Part shown: positions 9,631 to 17,671 of the stretch, in pieces
Layout of the letters: every line of letters starts with the position of its first letter
Position numbering within the stretch: the first letter of the stretch is position 1
From: Neopararhizobium haloflavum
GTDB taxonomy: Bacteria > Pseudomonadota > Alphaproteobacteria > Rhizobiales > Rhizobiaceae
Assembly (NCBI RefSeq): GCF_002750855.1
Contig: NZ_NWUC01000005.1
Coordinates: 186,001 to 250,000, forward strand
Length of the DNA: 64,000 bases
Direction: 5' to 3'
Program-made: the position numbers and the translations under genes
Notes under the pieces: model-generated
What the model saw: the letters and a program-made list of their open reading frames with translations, nothing else
What the model was told of the DNA's origin: nothing
Databases searched by the model: none

Positions 9631-10032
9631 TCAGCCATTCCCGACCGATTGAGCCACGCCGTCGGCGATATCGTAATAGTCGCCCTTCTCACCGCAGAAG
9701 ATGTGGCGCGCAATCGTCATTTCCGTTTTGCCGTCTAGGCTCCCGGCAAGAATCGAGGTCGTCGTGCTTGCCTGCCGCTTCCAGAAGAGCGCCGAGCCGC
9801 AGTGGCGGCAGAACCCGCGTTGCGCGACGTTTGATGCCGCATACCAGGTGATATGCTTTTCACCGGTCACAACGAGGTCGCTGTCCGCCGCGGCCGTCGC
9901 CGCGAAGAAATGGCCGCTCTGTTTGCGGCATTCGATGCAGTGGCAGGCGATGATCGCGCGCAGCGGCCCGCTGACGGTGTAGCGCACCCGTCCGCAGGAG
10001 CATGATCCGGTCCTGATCCCATCGCTCGCCAT
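9631..10032 (-). CDS. GFA family (CENP-V/GFA zinc domain) protein
   Basis: A 133-residue protein with the GFA zinc-binding cysteines: GSCSCGRVRY near the start, CHCIECRKQSG (about 30-40) and GFCRHCGSALFW (about 70-80). The family was named after glutathione-dependent formaldehyde-activating enzyme, but most members have no proven activity. It lies 58 bases downstream of cobT, on the same strand. ATG 10032 is the likely start. Confidence 0.9.
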   Translation of the reverse strand: MASDGIRTGSCSCGRVRYTVSGPLRAIIACHCIECRKQSGHFFAATAAADSDLVVTGEKHITWYAASNVAQRGFCRHCGSALFWKRQASTTTSILAGSLDGKTEMTIARHIFCGEKGDYYDIADGVAQSVGNG

Positions 10033-10090
10033 AAGGCCGATGGTGGCCCCAACAGGCCGGAAAGACTTGCTCGAATGCGACCTCCAGCGG

Positions 10091-11110
10091 TCAGTCGCGG
10101 CCACTTACCCCGGCTTGGGAGAATGTCGCCATGCCCGAGTGACATTGGGCCGCCGCCTTGACGATCCCGGCGGCCAGAGCCGCGCCCGTTCCCTCGCCAA
10201 GCCGCATTCCAAGGGCGAGCAGAGGCGTCTTGCCGAGCTTCTCGATCGCCTTCATGTGTCCCGGCTCGGCCGATACATGGCCGATCAGGCAATGGTCGAG
10301 CGCCTTGGGATTGGCCTTGTGCAGAACCGCCGCCGCGGCTGTCGCGACATAGCCATCGATGATGACGGGGATCCGCTCGACCCGCGCGGCGAGGATCGCG
10401 CCGGCCATTGCCGCCAGTTCGCGCCCGCCAAGCCGACGCAGCACTTCTAGGGGATCGCCGAGATGCGCCTGGTGAAGCGTCACCGCGCGCTCCACTGCAG
10501 CGACTTTGCGGGCCAGCGTCTCGCCTTCGGCGCCGGTTCCCGGCCCCACCCATTCCGCAGCCGTCCCGCCATGAAGGCCATGCATCACGGCCGCTGCCAC
10601 CGTCGTGTTGCCGATTCCCATTTCGCCGATGCAGATCAGGTCGGATCCGCCGGCGACCGCCTCCATGCCGAAGGCCATCGTCGCTGCGCAGCCGCGCTCG
10701 TCGAGCGCCGCTTCCCTGGTGATATTGCCTGTCGGCATGTCGAGCGCCAGGTCGAAGACCTTGAGGCCGAGGTCGTGCGCGATGCAGATCTGGTTGATCG
10801 CTGCCCCGCCTGCGGCGAAATTCGAAACCATCTGCGCCGTCACCGCGGCCGGAAAAGGCGAGACACCTTCTTCCGTGACGCCGTGGTTACCGGCGAAGAC
10901 AGCGACCAGCGGGCGGTTGACGGCCGGCGGACGCCCCGTCCAGGCTGCCAGCCACTCGGCAATCTCCTCCAGCCTGCCAAGCGAGCCTTGCGGCTTGGTC
11001 AGATCCTTGTCTCGCGCCCTGACGGCTTCCACCGCCGCCATGTCCGGTCCCGGCAGCGTATCGATCAGCGTGCGAAAATCGTCGAAGGGCATTCCGGTTG
11101 TGGCGGCCAT
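10091..11110 (-). CDS. cobT: nicotinate-nucleotide--dimethylbenzimidazole phosphoribosyltransferase
   Basis: A 339-residue enzyme of cobalamin nucleotide-loop assembly that makes alpha-ribazole phosphate from nicotinate mononucleotide and dimethylbenzimidazole. Seen: TKPQGSLGRLEEIAEWLA, FAGNHGVTEEGVSPFP, GEMGIGNTTVAAA and the C-terminal MRLGEGTGAALA containing the catalytic Glu. It is divergent from cobS, whose product uses alpha-ribazole. No cobalamin riboswitch was found in the 137-base divergent region. Confidence 0.96.
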   Translation of the reverse strand: MAATTGMPFDDFRTLIDTLPGPDMAAVEAVRARDKDLTKPQGSLGRLEEIAEWLAAWTGRPPAVNRPLVAVFAGNHGVTEEGVSPFPAAVTAQMVSNFAAGGAAINQICIAHDLGLKVFDLALDMPTGNITREAALDERGCAATMAFGMEAVAGGSDLICIGEMGIGNTTVAAAVMHGLHGGTAAEWVGPGTGAEGETLARKVAAVERAVTLHQAHLGDPLEVLRRLGGRELAAMAGAILAARVERIPVIIDGYVATAAAAVLHKANPKALDHCLIGHVSAEPGHMKAIEKLGKTPLLALGMRLGEGTGAALAAGIVKAAAQCHSGMATFSQAGVSGRD

Positions 11111-11247
11111 GGCACTTTCCTGTCGAGGGAGGTTCGGAGAAGCGGACCCACCTCTGGTAAAAGCTTCGTCGCTCCGCCACAACAGCGAATACGGCGCCTC
11201 GGTCCTCCCGCACGCCGGAAATCCCGCTGAACCGGAGATGTCACCGC

Positions 11248-12024
11248 ATGCGCGCCTTCATCACCGACATCGCGCGCGCCGTCGCCTTTTTGAGCAGGCT
11301 GCCGGTACCGGCCGGCTTCTTTGTCGGTGACGACGGCAGGCTGACGAGGGTCGTTCGCGCCTTTTCTCTGGCCGGCCTCATCATCGCACTTCCCCAGGCG
11401 CTCGCAGCCGCGGCGCTCATGGTCATCGCGGCGCCTGATCTGGTATCGGCGGTGCTTGTTCTTTTCGTACTGGTCCTGACAACGGGCTCGTTGCACGAGG
11501 ACGGTCTGGCCGACACCGCCGATGGACTGGGCGCGGGCGGCGACCGCGAGCGCGCGCTCGCGGTCATGAAGGACAGCCGCACCGGCGTATACGGCGTTGT
11601 CGCGCTCGTCTTGACGCTGGCGCTACGCGCCGCCGCGCTGGCGGCCCTATTCGCGATACTGCCGCCGACGGCGCTCGTTCTCGTGCTTTTCGCCGCCGCC
11701 TGCCTCAGCCGCGCGGCGATGGTCTGGCATTGGCACATGCTGCCATCGGCGCGCACCACCGGCGTGGCAGCAGCCGCCGGCCGGCCCGACCCCGGCGCCG
11801 CCCGGCTCGCCCTTGCATCAGGCATCGTGATCGCCGGCTCTCTCATTGTCCTTGCCATGGGCCCGGTCGCATCGCTTGTTCTGCTCGCGGCCGCTGCATT
11901 GGCGCTCTTCAGTTTCACCAGCCGCACGCGTCGTCGTCTTGGCGGCCATACCGGCGACACGATCGGCGCCTGCCAGCAGATCGTCGAAACAGCCTGCCTC
12001 GTGTGTCTCGCCCTTTTGGTCTGA
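11248..12024 (+). CDS. cobS: adenosylcobinamide-GDP ribazoletransferase
   Basis: A 258-residue integral membrane protein that joins alpha-ribazole to adenosylcobinamide-GDP, the last step of cobalamin assembly. Family motifs seen are AFLSRLPVPAGF near the N-terminus, HEDGLADTADGLGAGGDRERALAVMKDSRTG split over residues 88-118, and the C-terminal GGHTGDTIGACQQ. ATG 11248 has GGAG 9 bases upstream. Called cobV in some nomenclatures. Confidence 0.96.
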   Translation: MRAFITDIARAVAFLSRLPVPAGFFVGDDGRLTRVVRAFSLAGLIIALPQALAAAALMVIAAPDLVSAVLVLFVLVLTTGSLHEDGLADTADGLGAGGDRERALAVMKDSRTGVYGVVALVLTLALRAAALAALFAILPPTALVLVLFAAACLSRAAMVWHWHMLPSARTTGVAAAAGRPDPGAARLALASGIVIAGSLIVLAMGPVASLVLLAAAALALFSFTSRTRRRLGGHTGDTIGACQQIVETACLVCLALLV

Positions 12025-12124
12025 GATGAACGGTTGCGTGCTGCGCCTGCCCGACCCTATATCGATGGAGCCGACCGGCATGGTGCCGGCCGGCGATTGA
12101 GAAAGAGGCAAACCGGCGCCCCCC

Positions 12125-12352
12125 GTGTCCATCGAAAGCCCCTGCATCCTCGTCTGCGCGATCGACATGAAGACCGGATATTGCTTCGGCTGCGGGCGTA
12201 CCAGCGCCGAAATCGCCGGTTGGATCGGCTATTCGCCGGAACTGCGCCGCGCCGTCATGGCCGAACTGCCGGCCAGGCTCGCCAAGCTCGAACGCAAGCC
12301 CAGGCGCGAGACGAAACGCGCTCGCATCGCCCGCGAACGCGGAGAGATTTGA
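12125..12352 (+). CDS. DUF1289 family small zinc-ribbon-like protein
   Basis: A 75-residue protein starting at GTG. It has the DUF1289 pattern [19 protein letters not shown], then RTSAEIAGW; four cysteines in two CxxxC/CxxC-like pairs suggest an Fe-S or zinc site. The tail is very basic. It stops two bases before the next gene, so the two are coupled. Function unknown. Confidence 0.9.
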   Translation: MSIESPCILVCAIDMKTGYCFGCGRTSAEIAGWIGYSPELRRAVMAELPARLAKLERKPRRETKRARIARERGEI

Positions 12353-12354
12353 GA

Positions 12355-13056
12355 ATGCGGCGCGGCAATTTCCTCTTCTATGCCGTGATGGGCATTCTTG
12401 CCGCCGGGCTCGCCATTCTGTTCTTCAACCACGGTGCCGGCACGAGTTTTGGCCTCGCCAACGACGAATTCGCCCGCCTCGTGATGCTGGTCGCGCTCGT
12501 CGGCGCCGGCGTGGTGCGGCGCGGCAATCTCGGCGAGGCGGCGCGCAACGCGCTGATCTGGCTGGTCATCATCCTGGCTCTCGCCACGCTCTATCTCTAC
12601 CGCTATGACCTGCAGGCCGTCGGCACGCGGCTTTCCGCCGGCCTCATGCCGGGAAGCGCCGTCACCCGGCAGACCGCCGAGGGTGAAACCGAGGTGATCG
12701 TGCGCAAGGGCCTTGGCGGTCATTTTCAGATCGAGGCGGAGATTGATGGCACACCAGTGGATTTTCTCGTCGACACCGGCGCGACGACGATCGCGTTGAC
12801 CTATCGCGACGCTGAGCGACTTGGCCTCGATCCGCAGACCCTTGCCTTCAGCCGCACCGTCATGACCGCCAACGGGCCGGCCCGCGCCGCGCCGGTCCGC
12901 CTGCGCCAGATCACGATCGGCCCCATCGTGCGCCATGACGTGCGCGCGACCGTCTCCGCGGAAGGCGCGCTCGGCCAGAGCCTTCTCGGCATGAATTTCC
13001 TCGGCGACCTCTCCTCCTTCAGCATGCAGCGCGACGAACTGGTGCTCACAGACTGA
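12355..13056 (+). CDS. membrane-anchored retropepsin-like aspartic protease (clan AA, TIGR02281 type)
   Basis: A 233-residue protein with two or three N-terminal membrane helices (residues about 5-90) and a periplasmic retropepsin-like domain with the active-site motif VDFLVDTGATTIALT near residue 140 and the second conserved region LLGMNFLGDLSSF near the C-terminus. A single DTG suggests it works as a homodimer. It follows DUF1289 with no gap, a pairing seen widely in alphaproteobacteria as far as I recall. Substrate unknown. Its last 11 bases overlap the convergent TauE gene. Confidence 0.88.
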   Translation: MRRGNFLFYAVMGILAAGLAILFFNHGAGTSFGLANDEFARLVMLVALVGAGVVRRGNLGEAARNALIWLVIILALATLYLYRYDLQAVGTRLSAGLMPGSAVTRQTAEGETEVIVRKGLGGHFQIEAEIDGTPVDFLVDTGATTIALTYRDAERLGLDPQTLAFSRTVMTANGPARAAPVRLRQITIGPIVRHDVRATVSAEGALGQSLLGMNFLGDLSSFSMQRDELVLTD

Positions 13057-13861
13057 GGAAAAACCGCGCGGCCACCAGGAACAGGAAGATACCGAGCAGC
13101 ACCTCCAGCTGGCGCCGGCTCAGCCGATGCGCCAGATTGGCGCCCACCGGAGCCATCAGCATCGATCCCGGAATCATCATCGCCGCTGTGATCCAGTTGA
13201 CGTAACCCGTGGAAAACGGCGGCAGGCCCGCCTCGCCCCATCCCGCGATGATGTAGCCGATCATGCCGGGAATCGCGATCAGGACGCCCACCCCGGCTGA
13301 TGTCGCAACGGCCTGATGCACCGGGCGGTTGAAGCTGGTCATGAAAGTGTTGTTCAAGACACCGCCGCCGACCCCCATCAGACCCGACAGAAGTCCGATC
13401 GCCACCCCCACCAGCCATGTATAGGGATTGCGCGGCAGGTCGTTGCCGAGCCGCCAGCTCTTGCGGTTGAGCACCATCCGCACGCCGATCACGACCGCGA
13501 TTGCGGCGAAGATTCCCCTCAGCGCCTCGCTCGACGCATAGGCCGCGACCCCCGAGGCGAGCACGGCTCCGAGCGGCACCGCGATCGCCCAGTTCCTCAG
13601 CAGCGCATCGTCGACCGCTCCGCGCTTGCGGTGCGACAACATCGAGCGCACCGAGGTCGGCACGATGATCGCGAGCGACGTGCCGACGGCCACATGCATG
13701 CGCACCGCATCGTCGATACCGACCAGGCCGAAGACCTGGTAGAAGACGGGAACGAGGATGGCGCCGCCGCCGATGCCGAACAGCCCGGCGAGCACGCCGG
13801 CGACGGCGCCCGCGCCGGCAAGCGCGATGGCGAAGAATATCAGATCCTCAAAGGGCGGCAT
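13046..13861 (-). CDS. TauE/SafE (sulfite exporter) family permease
   Basis: A 271-residue membrane protein with about eight helices in two repeats. Landmarks are AGLFGIGGGAILVPVF in the first half and GLMGVGGGVLNNTFM in the second, the paired Gly-rich loops of the family (PF01925). The family moves sulfite, sulfoacetate or other organic anions; the substrate here is not deducible. It is convergent with the protease gene. Confidence 0.92.
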   Translation of the reverse strand: MPPFEDLIFFAIALAGAGAVAGVLAGLFGIGGGAILVPVFYQVFGLVGIDDAVRMHVAVGTSLAIIVPTSVRSMLSHRKRGAVDDALLRNWAIAVPLGAVLASGVAAYASSEALRGIFAAIAVVIGVRMVLNRKSWRLGNDLPRNPYTWLVGVAIGLLSGLMGVGGGVLNNTFMTSFNRPVHQAVATSAGVGVLIAIPGMIGYIIAGWGEAGLPPFSTGYVNWITAAMMIPGSMLMAPVGANLAHRLSRRQLEVLLGIFLFLVAARFFLSL

Positions 13862-14001
13862 GGGTCCATCGCGGCTTGCGGCTGAAAGGCGGGAGGCCCG
13901 CCCCTTCTAGCGTGCGTCATGCGCCCCGGCAATTGCGCGGTGCCGATGGGTCCCATGCGCTGGCGGAATGTTCGCGTCGGCAAAAAACTTTGAACCGGTG
14001 A
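13862..14001. other. intergenic region upstream of ectD and TauE permease
   Basis: No gene. This divergent region also serves as the leader of the minus-strand permease. A candidate stress promoter and hairpins follow at 14002-14107. Confidence 0.5.
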
Positions 14002-14026
14002 GGAACACTCGCATATCCGGCTAGTT
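14002..14026 (+). promoter_or_regulatory. EcfG-like (general stress sigma) promoter candidate for ectD
   Basis: GGAAC (14002-14006) and AGTT (14023-14026) are separated by 16 bases. The established EcfG consensus is GGAAC-N16/17-CGTT, so one base differs. GGAAC and GTTCC (14024-14028) are also an inverted repeat, so a similar match exists on the minus strand toward the TauE gene. It would give an ectD leader of about 130 bases. Confidence 0.45.
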
Positions 14027-14046
14027 CCGACACTGCCAGGTAGCGG

Positions 14047-14107
14047 TCACGGGAGCCCGGCAAGGACTGCGATGCAGTCCCGTGACGCGTCATGCGCCTT
14101 CAGGCGC
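14047..14107 (+). promoter_or_regulatory. hairpins in the ectD leader
   Basis: GGACTGC (14064-14070) and GCAGTCC (14074-14080) form a perfect 7-bp stem with a 3-base loop. Flanking TCACGG (14047-14052) can pair with CCGTGA (14080-14085). A second hairpin, GCGCC 14094-14098 with GGCGC 14103-14107, follows. No T-run is present, so these are leader structures rather than terminators. Role unknown. Confidence 0.4.
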
Positions 14108-14163
14108 CCGCCAATTGTCCCGCACCTGGCCGTTGAACGACAACAGCCAGCAAGAGGAGACGA

Positions 14164-15093
14164 ATGATGGCTGAGATGCGCGATCTTTATCCCACCCGAA
14201 AAGGCACGACCCCTGACATCCGAAGCCGTCAGGATCCGGTCGTTTATTCGGAATGGAGCGAAGACGCACCGCTCACCAGGGGCGAGTACGAATCATATCG
14301 CGACAACGGTTTTCTGTTCATGCCCGGCCTGTTCAAGGCGGAAGAGCTCAAGAGCCTCCTTGATGAGTCTGCGCGGCTGAGAACCGACACATCCCGCCTT
14401 GAGCCCGAAACCCTCGTCAGCGAGCCGGATTCGGGCGACGTGCGCTCGATCTTCGCCCTGCATCGCCAGTCCGACGTCATGCAGAGCCTGGCCGCCGACG
14501 AGCGTCTGGCCGGCATCGCGGAGTTTCTTCTCGGCGAGGCGGTTTACATTCACCAGTCGCGGCTGAACTACAAACCCGGCTTTAGGGGCAAGGAATTCTA
14601 TTGGCACTCCGATTTCGAGACCTGGCACGCCGAGGACGGCATGCCGCGCATGCGTGCCCTGTCCATGTCCTTGCTGTTGACCGACAACGAGCCGCACAAC
14701 GGACCGTTGATGCTCGTGCCCGGCTCGCACCAGACCTTCGTCGGCACGGTTGGCGCAACGCCGGAGGACAACTACAAGTCTTCCCTCAAGGCCCAGGAAA
14801 CCGGCGTACCTGACGATGAAAATCTTGCCAGGCTCTACGAGCGCCACGGCATGTCGACGCCGACAGGGCCGGCCGGCTCGCTGCTGATCTTCGACTGCAA
14901 CACCCTGCACGGATCGGCATCGAACATTTCGCCGCTGCCGCGATCCAATGCGTTCTTCGTTTTCAACGCGGTTTCGAATAGACTGGTGGCGCCCTTCGCC
15001 GCGAAGGAGCCGCGCCCGGAATTTATTGGCGCGCGTCGTCACACGGATGTTGTCACGCCCACGCGCCGCAACGCCAAGCCGCTGGCGGCCTGA
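14164..15093 (+). CDS. ectD: ectoine hydroxylase
   Basis: A 309-residue Fe(II)/2-oxoglutarate dioxygenase turning ectoine into 5-hydroxyectoine, an osmo- and thermoprotectant. The iron triad is visible as His148 and Asp150 (FYWHSDFETWH) and His249 (CNTLHGSASN), matching EctD positions. The motif region WHSDFETWHAEDGMPRMR is diagnostic. RBS AAGAGGAG lies just upstream; two adjacent ATGs (14164 and 14167) are possible. No ectABC genes lie in the window, so ectoine must come from elsewhere in the genome or from uptake. Confidence 0.95.
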   Translation: MMAEMRDLYPTRKGTTPDIRSRQDPVVYSEWSEDAPLTRGEYESYRDNGFLFMPGLFKAEELKSLLDESARLRTDTSRLEPETLVSEPDSGDVRSIFALHRQSDVMQSLAADERLAGIAEFLLGEAVYIHQSRLNYKPGFRGKEFYWHSDFETWHAEDGMPRMRALSMSLLLTDNEPHNGPLMLVPGSHQTFVGTVGATPEDNYKSSLKAQETGVPDDENLARLYERHGMSTPTGPAGSLLIFDCNTLHGSASNISPLPRSNAFFVFNAVSNRLVAPFAAKEPRPEFIGARRHTDVVTPTRRNAKPLAA

Positions 15094-15242
15094 AAGGTCG
15101 CCCGTGGGCGATAAACACATCGGCGCGCCCATCCGGACGCGACCAGGGGTTGAACGGTGGTGCCGATCCTGCGATTGGTCATCCACCGTTCGGCAGTCCG
15201 TCCATCGGGGACGGACGCTTACGACGGGAGGATCGATCGGTC

Positions 15243-15458
15243 ATGGATAAGAAGACGGGATCATTCAAGGTCGTCGACGACAAGGGCAAACAGCACCGGG
15301 TCGACGAGTATCACGACGTCATGGCGAGCGGCGCGCTCGGCATGCGCCATCACGTTCTGGAAGACGGCCGCAAGGTCACCAATCTCGGCGATGGCCGCTT
15401 TGCCATCGACGTCACACAGGAAGTTCTGGTTCTCGCCGACGAGCCTGAGCCGGCCTGA
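15243..15458 (+). CDS. conserved small hypothetical protein
   Basis: A 71-residue acidic protein beginning MDKKTGSFKVVDDKGK and containing HHVLEDGRKVTNLGDGRF. Codon use is normal for the genome and a GGAGG lies about 10 bases before ATG 15243. It looks like a short all-beta or mixed domain; no family recognised. It sits between ectD and the convergent 669-residue gene. Confidence 0.6.
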   Translation: MDKKTGSFKVVDDKGKQHRVDEYHDVMASGALGMRHHVLEDGRKVTNLGDGRFAIDVTQEVLVLADEPEPA

Positions 15459-15534
15459 TATCGCTATCTGAAGGATTGGCGGTCGGGACGTGCCCGGCCG
15501 CAGAAAGCGCGCTTGTCACGCGCCGTGATACGCT

Positions 15535-17544
15535 TCAGATCGCCTGCGCCGCCGCATCGAGCGGTTGCCTGTCCCCCGCCCAGCTCTCTCGCGCCATTGC
15601 CATGATGGCCCCGATCTCCTCGGCCGGCACGCCCGCACCCATTTCCTGGGCCGACAGATCGTCGTCGTGGAAGATGTAGAGACGCGAGGCAAACTGCCCG
15701 AACGGCAGAGACGCTTCGCCGAAACGCTCGCCGTTGCCACTGGTCGAAACCACGACGCCGTGGCCCCAGTCCTGCCCGCTGTCATTGTTCGGATTGAAGA
15801 AATAGACCCGCATGATCCCGTCATGATCGAGCGCGGCGCGGATGATCGAGATCGCGTGCCAGCCAACGAAGACGCCCCGGCTGTCCGTCACCGCGATGCC
15901 TGCCGGCTGCGGGTGGATGACCGGCTGATTGCCGTTGTAGAGCGGATGATACGACGCGTGGAACCGCGCAAGGAAAGCGGCGTGGTCCTTCATCATCCCT
16001 GTCGCGACGTCGACGGCGATGTGGAACGAGCGGCTCACCCACCATCCGTGCAACTCCGGATTGATCCAGCGATGCGGGTCCTCGCCGCGGTCGCCGCATC
16101 GGCGTCCCATCTCGGCATAGATCCTGTCGAGATGCGGCACCAGCAGCACCGAGACAGGGTCGGTATCGAGCGGCGTCAGTGAGGTCAGCCCTGCCGGCAG
16201 CTCGGCGCTGTCGAGCAGCTGCCCTTCGAAATGCATCACCATCCGGTCCGACAGCGCCACCCGCGCCACAAGATAGAACAGGTAGTCGGGATCGTTCAGC
16301 GCCCACATGGACAGCGCCCGCGCTGACTGGCAGGTTGGATTGTTGCCCTGCCCGATGCCGAGTGGCTGGCCCAGAAGGTCGATGAGGCCGGCAAGCAGGA
16401 AGGCCCGCGGCGTGCAGGCGCTGCCGAACGCGGCTGTCATCGTCGCGGCCGTATGCTCTGAGACGTTGATCGACAGCATTCGCCAGAGCGATGGCGCGAT
16501 CGGCGGTGAATAAAGAATGCCCCGCTCAAGCATCAGCGCCAGGCCGAGCAGCGTCTGCCCGGTCGCCGGATGAATGGCCTCGCGGATGATGGCGATGATC
16601 AGCGGCTCGTAGCAGCGATAGCCGTCGAGTCCCGTGCTGCTCAGGCCCAGCGCGTGCGGGATGAGGTTGGTCTTGTCGGTCTCGATCAGCCACTGCACGA
16701 ACGCGGCGTGGTAGTCGGAAACAAGGCCTGTGTCGTGCATCGCACGGGCAAAACCCGTCGCTTCCTTCAGATGAGCCAGGGAATCGCTGTGATCGAGCCG
16801 GCTGCGATAGCGCTCCACGCCGACATCGTCGGCCGAAAGCCGCGTCGGGCCGAACAGCGCGCTGATCAGGCGGTCGGCGCCGAGCCGCATCTCGCCGCCA
16901 TGCACCGCGTCGCCTTCCAACACGACGGCGATCTGGACGATCATTCCCTTGACGTGGCCCACTTGCAGCGGCCGCTGCTCCAGTATGCGCCAGATCTCGT
17001 CGATCAGGATGCCGAGAATGTCGTCGGTGCCGATCTTGTCGAGCAGGAAGGCGAAGACGGCGTCGACCGTCTCGCCGATCTCCTGTTTACCCGCCTGTAC
17101 GCGGGACGCTTCGCTCGTGGAGCCGAAAATGCGCTCCAGATTGAGCGCCAGCACCTGTGTCAGGAAGTGTTGCGCCTGGTCACCCGGCAGGCCGGACACC
17201 GAATGCGCGCCCTTTGCCACGGCCAGGAACCGCAAGAGGCTCAGACATTCCAGGATGATCGTCGCGCGTTCGCCGTAGCGCAGCGTGTTGCCGACGAGAC
17301 GCGGCAGAAGTCCCGCCGGCTTGTCCCAGTCGGTGCCGCCGAAAATGCCTGCATCGTCGAGACGGCCCGCCCGCTCGTAAAGCGCGGCAACACCGCCTGG
17401 CCGCATCAACAGCCGTCGCGCCTGATCGAGCACGCGGCTGCGATAGCTGACCTTGGCGAAAGGCGCGGCCCGCTCCAGCTGTTCGAGCGCATAATCCAGG
17501 CGGGCGGCGAAAGCACTGATGTCGAAGGCGTCGCTGGATGTCAT
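15535..17544 (-). CDS. uncharacterised 669-residue protein with papain-like Gln/Cys/His/Asn signature
   Basis: No family was recognised. The N-terminal about 390 residues are helical and Leu-rich. A segment GIGQGNNPTCQSARALSMWA places Gln399 six residues before Cys405, the papain oxyanion-Gln/nucleophile-Cys spacing (Q19/C25). Then come His563 in GWHAISIIRAAL and Asn584 in YFFNPNNDSGQDWG, in the papain-fold order Cys, His, Asn. This suggests a cysteine peptidase, transglutaminase or amide-transfer enzyme; it is inference from motif order. There is no signal peptide, so it is probably cytoplasmic. It lies 127 bases downstream of an ATP-grasp gene on the same strand and is probably co-transcribed with it. 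Confidence 0.7.
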   Translation of the reverse strand: MTSSDAFDISAFAARLDYALEQLERAAPFAKVSYRSRVLDQARRLLMRPGGVAALYERAGRLDDAGIFGGTDWDKPAGLLPRLVGNTLRYGERATIILECLSLLRFLAVAKGAHSVSGLPGDQAQHFLTQVLALNLERIFGSTSEASRVQAGKQEIGETVDAVFAFLLDKIGTDDILGILIDEIWRILEQRPLQVGHVKGMIVQIAVVLEGDAVHGGEMRLGADRLISALFGPTRLSADDVGVERYRSRLDHSDSLAHLKEATGFARAMHDTGLVSDYHAAFVQWLIETDKTNLIPHALGLSSTGLDGYRCYEPLIIAIIREAIHPATGQTLLGLALMLERGILYSPPIAPSLWRMLSINVSEHTAATMTAAFGSACTPRAFLLAGLIDLLGQPLGIGQGNNPTCQSARALSMWALNDPDYLFYLVARVALSDRMVMHFEGQLLDSAELPAGLTSLTPLDTDPVSVLLVPHLDRIYAEMGRRCGDRGEDPHRWINPELHGWWVSRSFHIAVDVATGMMKDHAAFLARFHASYHPLYNGNQPVIHPQPAGIAVTDSRGVFVGWHAISIIRAALDHDGIMRVYFFNPNNDSGQDWGHGVVVSTSGNGERFGEASLPFGQFASRLYIFHDDDLSAQEMGAGVPAEEIGAIMAMARESWAGDRQPLDAAAQAI

Positions 17545-17671
17545 GCCTACCCCTTGCCGGCCATTGGCTCGGCACGCGGCTTTGCTGCCGCGTCCTTTCG
17601 CAAAAGCGCCAACCGGCGCGGCGATTCGCTGTCCCCGTCACCGCACAGCGTGCGCCGGCCGGCTGCCGAGG

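Noticed and set aside
11111-11247. Cobalamin riboswitch between cobT and cobS
   Set aside because: No B12 box or conserved riboswitch core was seen in the 137 bases.
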